Assembly (NCBI GenBank): GCA_030141605.1
Contig: JAQGDQ010000004.1
Coordinates: 1,552,001 to 1,580,000 of the forward strand
Direction of reading: 5' to 3'
Length of the DNA: 28,000 nt
DNA from: Tubiluchus corallicola
Lineage: Eukaryota > Priapulida > Priapulimorpha > Priapulimorphida > Tubiluchidae
The notes beneath the pieces were generated by a model. It worked only from the letters and a program-made list of their open reading frames with translations, was not told where the DNA came from and ran no database searches. Every line of letters starts with the position of its first letter. The first letter of the stretch is position 1. Of the stretch, positions 1 through 25,845 are shown in pieces. A program made the position numbers and the translations under genes.

Positions 1-628
1 CTTTTTATTCTTACACTTTGAGCAGCTTCCCAAACTTCATTATTATTTTCATGTCACTTTTAATATTAATTTTATAATTTCACGAATTGGCTAACCCATG
101 TCCACCAAATGAAGCAGCATTTCGTAGCAAAGGTAAATAAAATTTAAAATCCAGTTTTCCCAATTCAAAGTGCATCTCGTATGATGGAACCGCCCATTTA
201 ATTAGTAGGCTATTAGCAGTAGTTTATTTATGTCCTCTGGCACCAACCTGTGAAACACGTTTGTTGTTCAAGGAAAAGAAGGCATACACGACACTCAAAA
301 ACGCGGCAAAAGCTTGATTTACGAAGTGTTGTTGTACAAAGTGCTTGCACGGTCTGTTCCACGCTGCGCCACAAAAGACCTAGGAACTACATGCATAATA
401 GTGCCAAGGTTGAAAGCCCTGACTGGTCAACTAATTTGTTAGTGCAATTCTACAGAATTTTAAGCTTTATTGTTTGACATCATTTCTTCAGTCTAATTTC
501 ATCATTAAATTGTTTTTCATTTTCAAAAAAATCTCTGAGTTAAGGCACGCTAATCAAGCAGTTACCAGGCTTCACTAGGTTTCAAGGCTTAACTGGACTC
601 TTCACATGGTTCCTCAACTGTCAAGATG

Positions 629-691
629 TTAGTTAGCTGGTCCGCTATTACAATACCATAATTACGGTATTACAGCGGAACAGCTAACTAA
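629..691. repeat. Short imperfect inverted repeat (hairpin)
   Basis: The left arm (about 629-657, beginning TTAGTTAGCTGGTCCGCT) is matched by the reverse complement of the right arm (about 664-691, TTAGTTAGCTGTTCCGCT), followed by ATTACAATACC against GTAATACCG. The spacer is only a few bases. The form fits a tiny fold-back element or a MITE end pair. I could not define a target-site duplication. Confidence 0.6.
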
Positions 692-1113
692 AAACTTGGA
701 TATCTAAAAAAAGATCGCCTTTGTTGTTAAGTGGCATGCCTTGCCTCATCCAATAGCACAAAAGGAATCAAATTCTCTTGCCGACTCTTTCACTGCACTT
801 TATCTTTGCTAGTGGTAATCATTATAATTTGGATCTTGTACACTATTATACTCATTTTAATGTCAGATATAGGCGTGCCTTTGCAACTAAGACTTTGCCA
901 CTGTAATGTGCATATAGCAGTAAAATTGGTTCAGCTTATGAAAGCCTCTTAATAATTTTCATGGCTACAACTGTTTGATGTAAGTGAATTACACTGCCAG
1001 GATTTATTATAAAAGCTGAATAAAAATACATTACGTATCTGCCTGTACGACATAAGGCATGCATCTTTTAAAAGCTAAGGGAAACTATAGTATCACACCA
1101 GGTTTCAGGTTTC

Positions 1114-1147
1114 GTCTACAAACTAAAATAATTTGTAGTTTGTAGAC
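1114..1147. repeat. Perfect 12-bp inverted repeat
   Basis: GTCTACAAACTA at 1114-1125 is followed after a 10-base AT-rich loop by its exact reverse complement TAGTTTGTAGAC at 1136-1147. It could form a stem-loop in RNA or DNA. No adjacent gene explains it. Confidence 0.6.
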
Positions 1148-1194
1148 CAGACCATCAAATGAAATATTACCTGAGTTTAACTTTTATGTGCCTC

Positions 1195-1325
1195 TCTCTT
1201 TCTTAATTTCTTTCTCTCTCTCTCGCTCCCCTCTTTTCTCTGTTCTTTGTCTCTCTCACACGCTCTCTTCCTCTTTCCTTTCCCTCCTCTTTCTCTCGTT
1301 TTCTTCTCTTCTCATCTTTTCCAAT
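1195..1325. repeat. Pyrimidine-rich (CT) tract
   Basis: About 130 bases almost wholly C and T on the plus strand, with interrupted CTCT runs. It is a degenerate microsatellite with no coding interpretation. Confidence 0.75.
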
Positions 1326-2281
1326 TTATTTTAATTCGCATTCATCACAATATCAACTAGTCTTTAGAGTTTTTCACTCATTTATTTTCTCTTCCCATTA
1401 CACTTTTCAGCATCCTCCTCGTTTAGAGCCTAATTACAGTTTACTATATTAGGATGAATGAGGCGGCACTATATGATTTAGATTAAATACCTCTCAGAAG
1501 TCAATTTGCTCAGGCCATTGTAATCGAATCTGAGTCTCTTCTGGCGTGAATCAAGATTGATATTTGTACTCTGAGCCTGACTAGAAATGACATTAGACTA
1601 GATTACCCTCGAGTCGCTAGCAGAATAGAGATGAGAATAGGATCGTTAAGATGGGCGGCGTCAGCACCGGGTGTCTAGTTTATGCTTGGGATTTTCAACA
1701 ACTGCCCTGAGACGCTACCAGGAACTTTTGAATGTAAGCTTGAATGGTACTGGAAGACAATGTCAAATGTGAGTTTTGCTGCAATGTCTAATACATTTTG
1801 TCGAAGTATTCTAATTCGATCTTCTGATTTTTTTTATTTCGATGCATAATAAAAAGTCTTAATTTGAAAATTGGCGTTAACAATTTTGAGAAAGAACATA
1901 ATGTTGCTCTATGTTCACCGCACATGACTTAAAACAACATATTTTGAAAAATTTTATTCGTGCAAATGAGAAGTCCCTATTTGTCCAGGACAGGGGCGCC
2001 AACTGTCTGTGTACCAAACGCAACGCCTCGACCTCAAATCGCAGTGAGTTTCAAAATTTTCATTTTTTGCAACAACATATACGAAAATTTTTACTTGTGA
2101 AAATACTCATTTAATTTGTTTGATTATTGGTTCCAGACAGTTGATATCGTTCGAGTAACTGCGTTTGGGTTTAAGTAATTGGGACTATGAAACTATAATA
2201 ATGACTTCAACAGAACATTGTTTCAAATATACTGAAAAATTTGAAGCTGAAAAATTCCTGAAGTGATTTAAGATCTTTCTA

Positions 2282-2301
2282 AAAGACGCAATTGCGTCTT
2301 T
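2282..2301. repeat. Perfect 20-bp palindrome
   Basis: AAAGACGCAATTGCGTCTTT is its own reverse complement. It directly precedes the tRNA-like segment at 2301-2369, so the two may belong to one element. Confidence 0.65.
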
Positions 2302-2369
2302 GCCTAAAACTAGTAAGAGCGTTTTAGACTGATGCCCCAAAATCACTGGTTCAAATCCAGGCTGGTGCA
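2301..2369 (+). repeat. Degenerate tRNA-like / SINE-like segment
   Basis: GGTTCAAATCC at 2348-2358 matches the pol III B-box consensus. It sits in a 4-bp T-stem (CTGG/CCAG) closing a 7-base TTCAAAT loop, and is followed by seven acceptor-like bases and an A. Upstream, AGTAAGAGCG near 2312-2321 resembles a D-arm/A-box region. The expected 5' acceptor strand does not pair and no proper anticodon arm forms, so this is not a working tRNA gene. A decayed tRNA-derived SINE head is the best reading, but tentative. Confidence 0.35.
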
Positions 2370-4566
2370 AAGTAAAACCTTCTCACATTTCCATGCTTTC
2401 CAGTTTTACTTATTTACGTAACAAATGGTGAATACGTTGCTAAATGTAAGGTTTATATTTAATCGCTAACTCGCAATATATAAAGTATATATATATAGGA
2501 GTAAGCAGCTCCTATACAAGGGAAACTGGAAACGACAAATTATTCTGAGACTTTTCGGTACGTGACTTCAAAGAAAAAGCTCTTTCTAACAATAATTTCA
2601 AAATAGGCATATTACAGTTAACATACATACGTCCAGCTGCTACAATACTATTATTATAAGATACTCTTATCGCGAAAATTACAAGGCAAATAACGATATC
2701 GCCATAAAGAGTGGCAATAAATATTTGAAAAAATAGGTTATACGTTCTAAATAATGTTTGTTTCACAGGATTACTACAGAAAAAAATTCCTTATTAGCTT
2801 ATTCGACCGAACATGAAGCAGGCGACGCTGACGATTATGTATCAATGATTTGCTCCAGTTAGGATAGCCTAACTGTTATGAGCTTTATATATCATCATAT
2901 CAAATCAAATCATTTAATGATTTGCTCCTGTGCTCCTCCGGTTTTAGCGGTAGCTGCAGGACACTGTTCATCCTTCTGTTTTAAATTTTTTAATACAACG
3001 TCTCTATGTATATTCTTCCACCTACTTTGCACATTGCGTTGGTGTATCGTGGCGCGCTTACTACAAAACACCGACACAGGCAGCTTCCATGAGTAGGCTG
3101 TGCCGTCTTTATACTTCCACCAGTTTATCTGAAGTAGCCCTCATTATTTTGCATGCAGAACAATACCCGGCGGATAACTCCATATGGATCTTCTATTTAA
3201 GTTTTTTGTGACCGTTTCAACACCCTTGACTTGGACACGCCCTCTAATTACGTCCTGACACAACCGGCAACAAGGCGGGTAATTGATAACTCTCCGGATT
3301 CAGTGATTTATGATAGCTTCCTCTTAATTAGGGAAAGCTGTTGATTTCAGTCCGTCCCCGGTGTGTCGTTTCGAACTCGTACGGATGTATCTTGTTGAAA
3401 ATTGCCAATTTGCAGCAGCAGAGATACGAGGAATTAGTGCCGACTTCAATTTCCAGATGGATTTTCTAATTAGTTGAGCGAACCGTCACGAGATTTCAAT
3501 TTGCTGTTTATGAAACGTAGTTAAGACTCGATCATATTTATATTGCAATCCTTAGACAGCTAAGCATCACAAATAGACAAAATCGTCGCAGCTTTGGAAA
3601 ACAGTTTAAGAGGCCCATGATGTTCACTTAAAAAAAACTGAACTGCTGCAAGTATGTAATGTTCATATTACGGCAAGTGGCTCAGATTCAGAAAGTTGTA
3701 AGGGTTGTTTTTTAGTCTTTAATTAACAAATTAATAATTCAGAGAAAATTAAAATAATGCCATGTTTAAAAAAATTCGAGCGGAAGTTACGCTATTTTAC
3801 GGTAAGTAACGTTTGGTTTAACTGTTAGCAATGAAATTACAAGTTGTTACTGTTCCACACTGGTACAACAAAAAATCGTTCTCTACATTAATTCACACTC
3901 ACACACCCTAGCTTCCCTAGAGAAAAATTACCCAGAATATAGGCGATCGGAACCATTTTCAGTGAAAGCAGTGCACTCACTGGGTTTCTTCTTGTTTATC
4001 AAGTCCGGTTGTGCCCCGGATTGACTGTGCGACTTAACAAGGTTGGCCAAGCAATTAGCTAATTCAACATTTTTGAACCACCTGACGAAAAATCGACTAA
4101 GTGAATATGTTCGGTTTTCTATATTCACATCTAGAATCCAAGAGATAAACAATTTTAATCTGCTGTTTTTCATAATTATATAAAAAATGCGGCTGTGTGT
4201 ATACTGAAACTTAACCTAATGTCACCGCTATCAGCGTCATATCACGATCGTCAACATAATCTTCACAAATTCAATGCATAATAAGTTTGTGAATAATGTG
4301 AAAAATATGGTGGCAGTTTCAACTACACGGTGGCGGTAGCTGAAACCGTTGCTGGTTGTAGAAGCACTGGTAAGCACATGATAAGAGGGCCTACTGCTGT
4401 TCCACTATAACATCCCTCTTGTTGGTATAATGACATTGCCGCTTCTGTGGCTATGGCTGCTATCACTGATAATGTGCTGCTTAACAATCTTAAAGGTGTG
4501 GCACTAGAGGATTGGGGAGATAATACTATAACATTATGGTGTAGCGGTTCATCAGCATAGCGCCAT
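2370..4566. other. Intergenic, no gene seen
   Basis: No supported gene. Open frames are short (the longest is about 84 codons) and lack recognisable motifs. Small hairpins are visible, for example AGTTAGG/CCTAACT near 2859 and TTCACAAA/TTTGTGAA near 4262-4292. Composition is less AT-extreme around 3100-3500, without a clear coding signal. Confidence 0.55.
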
Positions 4567-4657
4567 AGATCCTAATGATAAAGAAATATGGATGTGCACT
4601 AAAAAGTGCTCACAGATCCTAATAATAAAGAAATGTGGAAGTGCACTACAAAGTGCT
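4567..4657. repeat. Tandem 47-bp duplication
   Basis: A segment starting AGATCCTAATGATAAAGAAA at 4567 recurs at 4614 with a period of 47 bases and a few substitutions. Because 47 is not a multiple of three, the two copies lie in different frames. That argues against the short open frame through the second copy being an old coding repeat. Confidence 0.7.
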
Positions 4658-4826
4658 TAGAAAAACTTGAAGTATGCGACAAGAAGCCTGCAGAAGAATT
4701 TGACCAAAGCCCAATTGTATTTATGCACACGAAAATGCGCCGGTTACCAAACTGGAAAATTTTCTTAAGATCTTCTCAATTAAAACTGTAACTATTTTCG
4801 CAAATACAAAAAAGTCCCACCCTCTA
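4658..4826. other. Unannotated spacer
   Basis: No gene, RNA or repeat recognised between the 47-bp duplication and the fold-back element. Confidence 0.5.
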
Positions 4827-5313
4827 TGAATCAACATGCTTATTGATCGTAGACAGTCATTGTCAATACTATAAATCAAGCCAAATCGAATAATTAGTCG
4901 AGGATATTAAAATTCTAAAGCTCAAAATGTCATTACAAATCAAAATAGTATAATTTAAATTGTCAAAATAAACGTAGATATAACTAGGGGAAATTATAAA
5001 AAAATGTAAAAAATTTTACCTTATACATATGAGATTCTGACTAAGACGTAGACGTAGTTACGTAGACTAAGACTAATTGTTTGCTGTGTTGTGATCTTTT
5101 CTGAATCTCATATATAAAGCATATTTACATTTCTTTACAATTTCTTCTAGTTATATCCATGTTTATTTTGGCATTTTAAATTCTACTCTTTTGATTTATA
5201 ATGGCATCTTGTACCCTAACATCTTAGTATCATCAATGTGCTAGTTATTCCTTTTGGTTTGATTTATCGTATTGACAATGACTCTTACAATCAGAACGAT
5301 CGTTTATGCTCAT
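4827..5313. mobile_element. Long fold-back / MITE-like inverted repeat
   Basis: Two arms of roughly 200 bases are inverted copies of each other. Anchors include AGTCATTGTCAATAC at the left outer end (about 4855-4869) against GTATTGACAATGACT near 5269-5283. TAAATCAAGCCAAA pairs with the complement of TTTGGTTTGATTTA, AAATAAACGTAGATATAACT with the complement of AGTTATATCCATGTTTATTT, and GAGATTCTGA (about 5030) with TCTGAATCTC (about 5100). The centre (about 5041-5098) is an unpaired loop. Arms are imperfect, so the copy is not recent. The outer limits are approximate and I found no clear target-site duplication. No transposase frame lies inside, so it is non-autonomous. Confidence 0.75.
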
Positions 5314-6168
5314 ATTCGCAAAGTTCAACTTGTATCACAAAACAGACCTTTTTTTAAAATCCTAATTGGAAACACCGTGGACTCACTCAAGATTACACAA
5401 AGTTAAGAGGCACATGATGCTAGCAAGTCTATTTTCCCCATGGAGAGCATTTTTCGACTTGAGTAGGATCAAAAACCGGGCGCAGTACATTGGGCAATAG
5501 TAGCTAAACAAAACTGAAATAAGTCGTTGAGTATTTTAAAACCAGAATAACGATAATGGCACCACAGAGTTGTGCAAACCATTAATAATAAGTAAATAAA
5601 TAAATAAATTATTTATTTACTGCTAATAAATCTTATCTCACGATATTTTTATTTTAATTTTCGTCGCTACAAAACAGGCCCTTGCGGAACAAAAATCTGT
5701 TAAATAAACGGGCGCTTTAAAACAAATTGAAAAAGCCACAATTTCGCGCTAAGTTAATTCTGTAATACTTATTAACCTCGTACGTTCTCTTTAGAGACGA
5801 CGTTAGCATTTATTATTTGTCACCAGAGACCAGTAGCAGCAGCGTTGTTTCTGTGACATTAAGTATTCCATTATCTTTGGTTAACTGCAAAGCTATAGTA
5901 CTTGTCGAGTAAAGACGTGACGTAAATAGCATCGTTAAATGTGGCAGTTCTTCATCTAGTACGACTTTGTTCCGGAAAGAATTGTCATGTCACTTTGCCC
6001 CTATTTCTTTTCAGATTCTATATGTTGAAGTAGTATTCATGCTAGTACCACTGATTATGCACAACTATTTCGGACGTTGCAGTTGCTATCGTAGCTGTTG
6101 CTGCTGCATTGCTACCTTACTCTTCTTATTGCTTCTGTTGATGCATGCTTGCTCTTGTTGTTGTTGTT

Positions 6169-6234
<66 letters not shown>

Positions 6235-6236
6235 GC

Positions 6237-6267
<31 letters not shown>

Positions 6268-9193
6268 TTTTGCTAACGTTATCTTAGTTACTTGCCACAT
6301 TATAATTAATCTTGGGTCAAATATTTGACACAGGTCATCACCATCAATACATTACCATCAATACAAAAGTGCACTTGTCACCTCTCTATGACCAAACTGT
6401 CCAAATATAACAAAATGTAACGCCAAATTGTAGTGTCAATTACAATAAAACAAACCAGGCTAATGACTAAGACCGGGAGTAAATTAGAGGTCAATGATTA
6501 TTGAAAGGTCGGCGTCAAAGTTTAGTTCAGAAGGAAAGCCAAAGACAAAATTTACAAAGATAAAGTTTAGTCTCAGTCAAAATTTTAATTCTCCCAGTAG
6601 CTCGCACTTTCCACACATAAAGATTAAATTGCGGTATAGCAACAGAACTGACACACTTATCACAAAAATACTCTTTTAATGACCATAACAAATTAATACA
6701 TTTCTGTTGAAATGAGAAACTAATTAAGCTACACTTAAGACATCAGAAAGTTAATTTCTAAAAGCAGACGCATAATGGAGGAAAATATTAAGATTAACAA
6801 TTGTATTATACAGTTGAGACCACAAACTGTAATTAACTCGAGTCCATTAAGTGTGGAAAGTAAATTAGAATTAAAGGATGATAATGCAAAATGCGTATTT
6901 TTGCGCTGCTGTTTTTGAGCAACAGCGGAGTGTTATTACTATCAGGAATAGCAATAACCGCAAGTCAGGAAGTACAGGCAAACTGCCTTTAAATTTTTAT
7001 TTTACGTCAACGCATTTTAATGTCGTGTACAAAAAATGTATATCTAAGTAAACAGAAATTTTAATTACAACGGCCACACTGTTTATTAACAAGCATATTG
7101 TTTATGAGTCATTCAGAGAAGGTAGAAATAACTGTTAAAAATGTGGATTGGGATTTTAACCGTGGTAATAGCCCATAAATGAGAAATTACAAAACGAAAA
7201 AATTGCTAGTAACACTGCGAACGCATTTATTCAGCTGACGGACCCAAAAAGTCAACAAAAAAATCACAACTTTCTTGAAAGGTTATTTGTAAACCTTTTA
7301 ACCTGATATGAACATAGCCGTTCCTCTACATCCAATCGCCCCCACCCCAAACAAAAATAAGCAACACCTTTATTTGTAACTAAATAATTGATTAAAGTAA
7401 TTTTATTACACAGCCCAACAATATATCAGTAAAAGGTAATCAGTGTATTGTGACTTTATGCATCATATGTTACAAATATTTGAAGACCCTACTCAAATGT
7501 TAAATTTTTCAATAATTGTAATATTACATGATAATCATGGTAAGATTAACTTATTACAATAGTAATAATTTTTGCCTTCATACGAAGTACTAGTCTTAAT
7601 TCCCAAAATAAACTTAACGTGACGCTTTATACGTGACACATGTGTATACAATTAACTTAATTTATTTTTAATAAACTTTGTATAAGTTTCACTAGTTCAC
7701 TTGACATTAAACATGTTATCTGATTACAATAAAAAGATGTACGTTAAGGCGCAAGACACATGATTACAAATTTTAATTAAATGAAAATTAAAAACTGTAT
7801 AATATAAATAATTCATAAAACAACAAGTATTACCAACGTATTTACTAGTAATTACTAATTACTAATTCATGTGATCAATGCATTTCAACATTCTCAGGTC
7901 TATGTTCCAGCACTATAGTTTAGTACGTATTCATCTCTAGTACCACACTGCCAGTGTACTATTACAACAGCTACATGTATTATAAATGACTAATGACGAG
8001 GTTAATCTACTACGTCTAAACAGCGTTGTCTAGTGTATAGTGTATAGTACTATAAGTATCCTTGGGAATCAACTACTAACCAACTAACAATTTTGGTATT
8101 TCTGTAAAGTGACATTTATTGCGAGTTCTTTATTTAATATAGGCGCAAATGTTACTTAAAATCTCTAGTTAAAATCTCTTATTCCAAAAACGCAAGTAAA
8201 ACACTGCGCCCTACATTAGTCACATAGATAAAAAAAAGTGTGTTGAGAAAACTCATTAAATGTAAAATACAGACTGTTATATTTTATGTATATTAAAAGT
8301 ACTCTAGTTTCAACTAGGCCCTACCTATTTCTAATAGTTTTTGTTGATAGCTGTAGAAGTAAATACATTGCATTGGAATATATGCATACAATCATGACAT
8401 AACAAGAAGAATAACAACTTTTGTTACGTCAAGCTTGTATACATATAGAAGAAGAGTGCTAGTGCCTCTTAATGTAAAACTTAAAGATCCAGAGTAAATA
8501 CAACTATCATAATGAAAAGACGCAGCAGAAACAGTATGACCCTTTAAATTATGATGCTGCTTAACAGGCCCGACGTTTCAATACAGTTACGCTTAGACAT
8601 TGTGGTGCCATCTATGAAAGACAACTACAAATTTTAACCCTGTGTCACTAAAAAGACTAGTTTGCACACTACTTTCCGAAGTCAGTTATAGCATGACTCA
8701 ACATTTTAATTTAATAATACGTTAAATAATGCATATGTAGTAAATATATTTTATAGTTTATGACAAAAGTATAGCAAACTGATTATGAAAAATTCTTGCA
8801 TTATTTACCTGAAAGAAACCACTGTATGTGTCAAAATCACATTAAAAATATTGTTACTTAATTTAATTAGGCCTAATTGTAATTATTTATATAAAACTAG
8901 TTTTGAGTACAAATGATATTTATAGAAAATTTGTATTTTTATATATTTTTATAAGTAATTAAATACAATTATTAAACTGCTGCTTGATTTGATATGCATT
9001 TATAAATGCTATACAAAACGCAGTGAACGCATTGTAAAAACCGCAAAGGTCTTTATAGTTCGATTATAGTTCAGCAGATATAATATGGTATGTAAAGTAT
9101 GTGGCATTATTCATTAGCCCTAATATCCCATTATTAATGTGCTACACTAATAAAAGTATAAAACACACCATGCCTTGAATATTCCAACAGATG
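5314..9193. other. AT-rich intergenic, no gene seen
   Basis: Nearly four kilobases of strongly AT-rich sequence with many stops in all frames. It includes an ATTTATTT/AAATAAAT palindromic run near 5590-5620 and the TTG microsatellite listed separately. The right part may include long 3' UTR of the minus-strand PDI gene, but no evidence seen here fixes the transcript end. Confidence 0.55.
6154..6267. repeat. (TTG)n trinucleotide microsatellite
   Basis: About 114 bases of TTG/TGT repeats, drifting to TTGCTG at the right end. The long Leu, Cys or Asn runs readable through it are repeat artefacts. Confidence 0.92.
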
Positions 9194-9199
9194 TTTAAT
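9194..9199 (-). terminator. Possible polyadenylation signal of the PDI gene
   Basis: On the minus strand this reads ATTAAA, the common variant signal, about 130 bases after the PDI stop codon. I saw no AATAAA nearer to the stop, so the site is plausible but weak. Confidence 0.35.
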
Positions 9200-9330
9200 A
9201 AATAAGAAATAGGCTTAGTAAAAAGAGAAGTAAACACATGTAGTACGATCCTCACTAGATTTTAGTTGGTAATCAAGTTAGGTTACTTTTGTATCTAAAA
9301 CCTTAAATAGATGGAATTAATCGACTTCCT

Positions 9331-23819
<14,489 letters not shown>

Positions 23820-23903
23820 GTTGAGAAGTCCTCGTCAGGTAGAAAGGGCCCGGCTGAATGTTTAATTTCGAGCATAGGCAACGATTAGGTGTGTTCTACA
23901 TAT

Positions 23904-23922
23904 CGTGTTGTTTTGCTATTGG
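23904..23922 (-). promoter_or_regulatory. ER stress response element-like site
   Basis: On the minus strand this reads CCAAT, nine bases, ACACG. The consensus ERSE is CCAAT-N9-CCACG, where NF-Y binds CCAAT and ATF6 the second half; only one base differs and the spacing is exact. It lies about 85-103 bases upstream of the PDI start codon in the same orientation, where such elements occur in ER chaperone promoters. This is a motif match, not proof of function. Confidence 0.55.
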
Positions 23923-23952
23923 ATGAAATACAGGTGGCACGAAAGCACAATT

Positions 23953-23958
23953 CACGTG
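23953..23958. promoter_or_regulatory. CACGTG box upstream of PDI
   Basis: Palindromic CACGTG about 134 bases upstream of the ATG. The ACGTG core is shared by XBP1/ATF6-type and bHLH sites. One of two copies in this upstream region. Confidence 0.3.
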
Positions 23959-24065
23959 CACGTATTTAATCACAGTACGAAGGCCGTGAGTTAGGTGAGC
24001 CTAACATAAGAAATTGAAAAATTAAAAATGTAAATCCCATGTGGGTGGTGACTCCCTTACGAACC

Positions 24066-24071
24066 CACGTG
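24066..24071. promoter_or_regulatory. Second CACGTG box upstream of PDI
   Basis: CACGTG inside CCCACGTGC, about 250 bases upstream of the ATG. No CCAAT sits at ERSE spacing next to it. Confidence 0.25.
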
Positions 24072-24796
24072 CATTGTTACATCTATACACGCTGCACGTA
24101 TTCATAGGTGTTGTAACAGAGGGTTTCTCGTACATTTTTGTATGATTGTATTGATGCCGTTATGTAAGTATTCGGAAGAGAGTGAAAACGTTCTCACCCC
24201 GTAAGTACGAAAGCATTAGAACTTACGAATGTGATTGCGTCTTTTTCTGACTCTATATCAAATTATCAGTAAATGTATCTATAGAGTTTTAAGTTCCCAC
24301 CTCGATGGATTAATCATCATTAATCAACGTTAGATTTTAAGAACACTTTGGATAAAATAAAGCCGTCTAAGGAACCACACGGTTCCTGCTATTTCACTAA
24401 ACACTTTTAGGGTGCTTTATTTATAAAAATGTTTCAGAACTAATTATTACCCACTAACACAAAAAGAGCTTCCTACCAAGATTGCCATTCCACGCAGCTA
24501 CTCTTTATTAATAGTACTAACCGTAAGAAGCGGGGACAGACTGGCATCAACCGTCACTGTTTTGTCAATCCAGTAAACAAATAAAAATTATATTCAAAAA
24601 AACTTTCCTGCAAATGTATGACTTTTCCTCGAGGCCTTTTTGTCTACCTTTTTAACTGCTAACTAATAAGTAAAGCCAATTAATAAAACTCCCTTAAAGT
24701 AATTTAAGCAAAATAGCTTGTTATATACAATTATACATATCTTGGGAACGTTTCTGTCATGGAAATTTTATTTTATTTGTAGGTTCATGTCATTGA

Positions 24797-25075
<279 letters not shown>

Positions 25076-25630
25076 TTTTCGCAAATTAAGATAACCTAAA
25101 TTAAAATAATGCAGATCACTGAGACAAAAGTCAATTTATATAATCTTTAATGAAATAAGCATACTGTTGTTTAGTTTATAGATTTAAGAATTCGCTTGAC
25201 TTCCATTAATCATTCTTCTACTGCATACAAAATTATAAATTGTACATTAGGTTTTAACCAGTTTTCGTCTAACAAATTTATACGCAATTTTTGCCGATTC
25301 TTCAAAATCAAATTGGGCAATGTTTAATGCAGTCCTAGGTCACGAATGTTCATTTAGCCTCATAAAAATGTACACTTTACCTAAACCACTCCGCTCCAGG
25401 TAATAAAATTGCAAGCATTTCAGCAATTCCATTTAGTTAGCTGTATATGTGATACTATGAACAGGAAACGTGAAAAAAAACGAATGAGACATCTGGAAAA
25501 CTTTTTTACATTACAAAATGTTATAAAAGTTGTAAGATGTTAAAGAACTGACATTTCTAATCAGCAAAAATGTTTGCATAAAACAGCTCGAAAGAATAAA
25601 TGATTTATGAAGGAAGCTTATAAATATAGA

Positions 25631-25734
25631 GGAGAGGAGAGGAGAGGAGAGGAGAGGAGAGGAGAGGAGAGGAGAGGAGAGGAGAGGAGAGGAGAGGAGA
25701 GGAGAGGAGAGGAGAGGAGAGGAGAGGAGAGGAG
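25631..25734. repeat. (GGAGA)n pentanucleotide minisatellite
   Basis: About 20.8 near-perfect copies of GGAGA, homopurine on the plus strand. It begins about 54 bases past the polyadenylation signal of the unknown minus-strand gene, so it is just beyond its transcript end. Confidence 0.95.
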
Positions 25735-25787
25735 TATATCACATTATGGTTTAATAGTGAAGAGTCTATGCCATACAAATTTTTAGC

Positions 25788-25793
25788 TTTATT
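25788..25793 (-). terminator. Polyadenylation signal of the unknown gene
   Basis: AATAAA on the minus strand, 52 bases after the stop codon of the last exon. A short 3' UTR is implied. Confidence 0.6.
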
Positions 25794-25845
25794 TTGAAGC
25801 TTGTTCTTTAATTTATAGTTAATATGCACACATAAAGATATTGGT

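Larger units (their letters stand above)
1..2281. other. Intergenic, no gene seen
   Basis: AT-rich sequence without a convincing coding region. The open frames here are under 80 codons, with no recognisable domain and no splice-consistent extension. It contains two short hairpins and a pyrimidine-rich tract, listed separately. A distal exon or enhancer cannot be excluded by eye. Confidence 0.6.

Noticed and set aside
2301-2369. A functional tRNA gene
   Set aside because: The B box and T-loop are present, but the acceptor stem and anticodon arm do not form.
4606-4791. Small plus-strand frame with Cys/Lys-rich start
   Set aside because: It opens at GTG inside a 47-bp tandem duplication whose copies are out of frame with each other; no homology recognised.
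6098-6328. Leu, Cys or Asn homopolymer frames
   Set aside because: Artefacts of the TTG repeat, open in several frames and on both strands.
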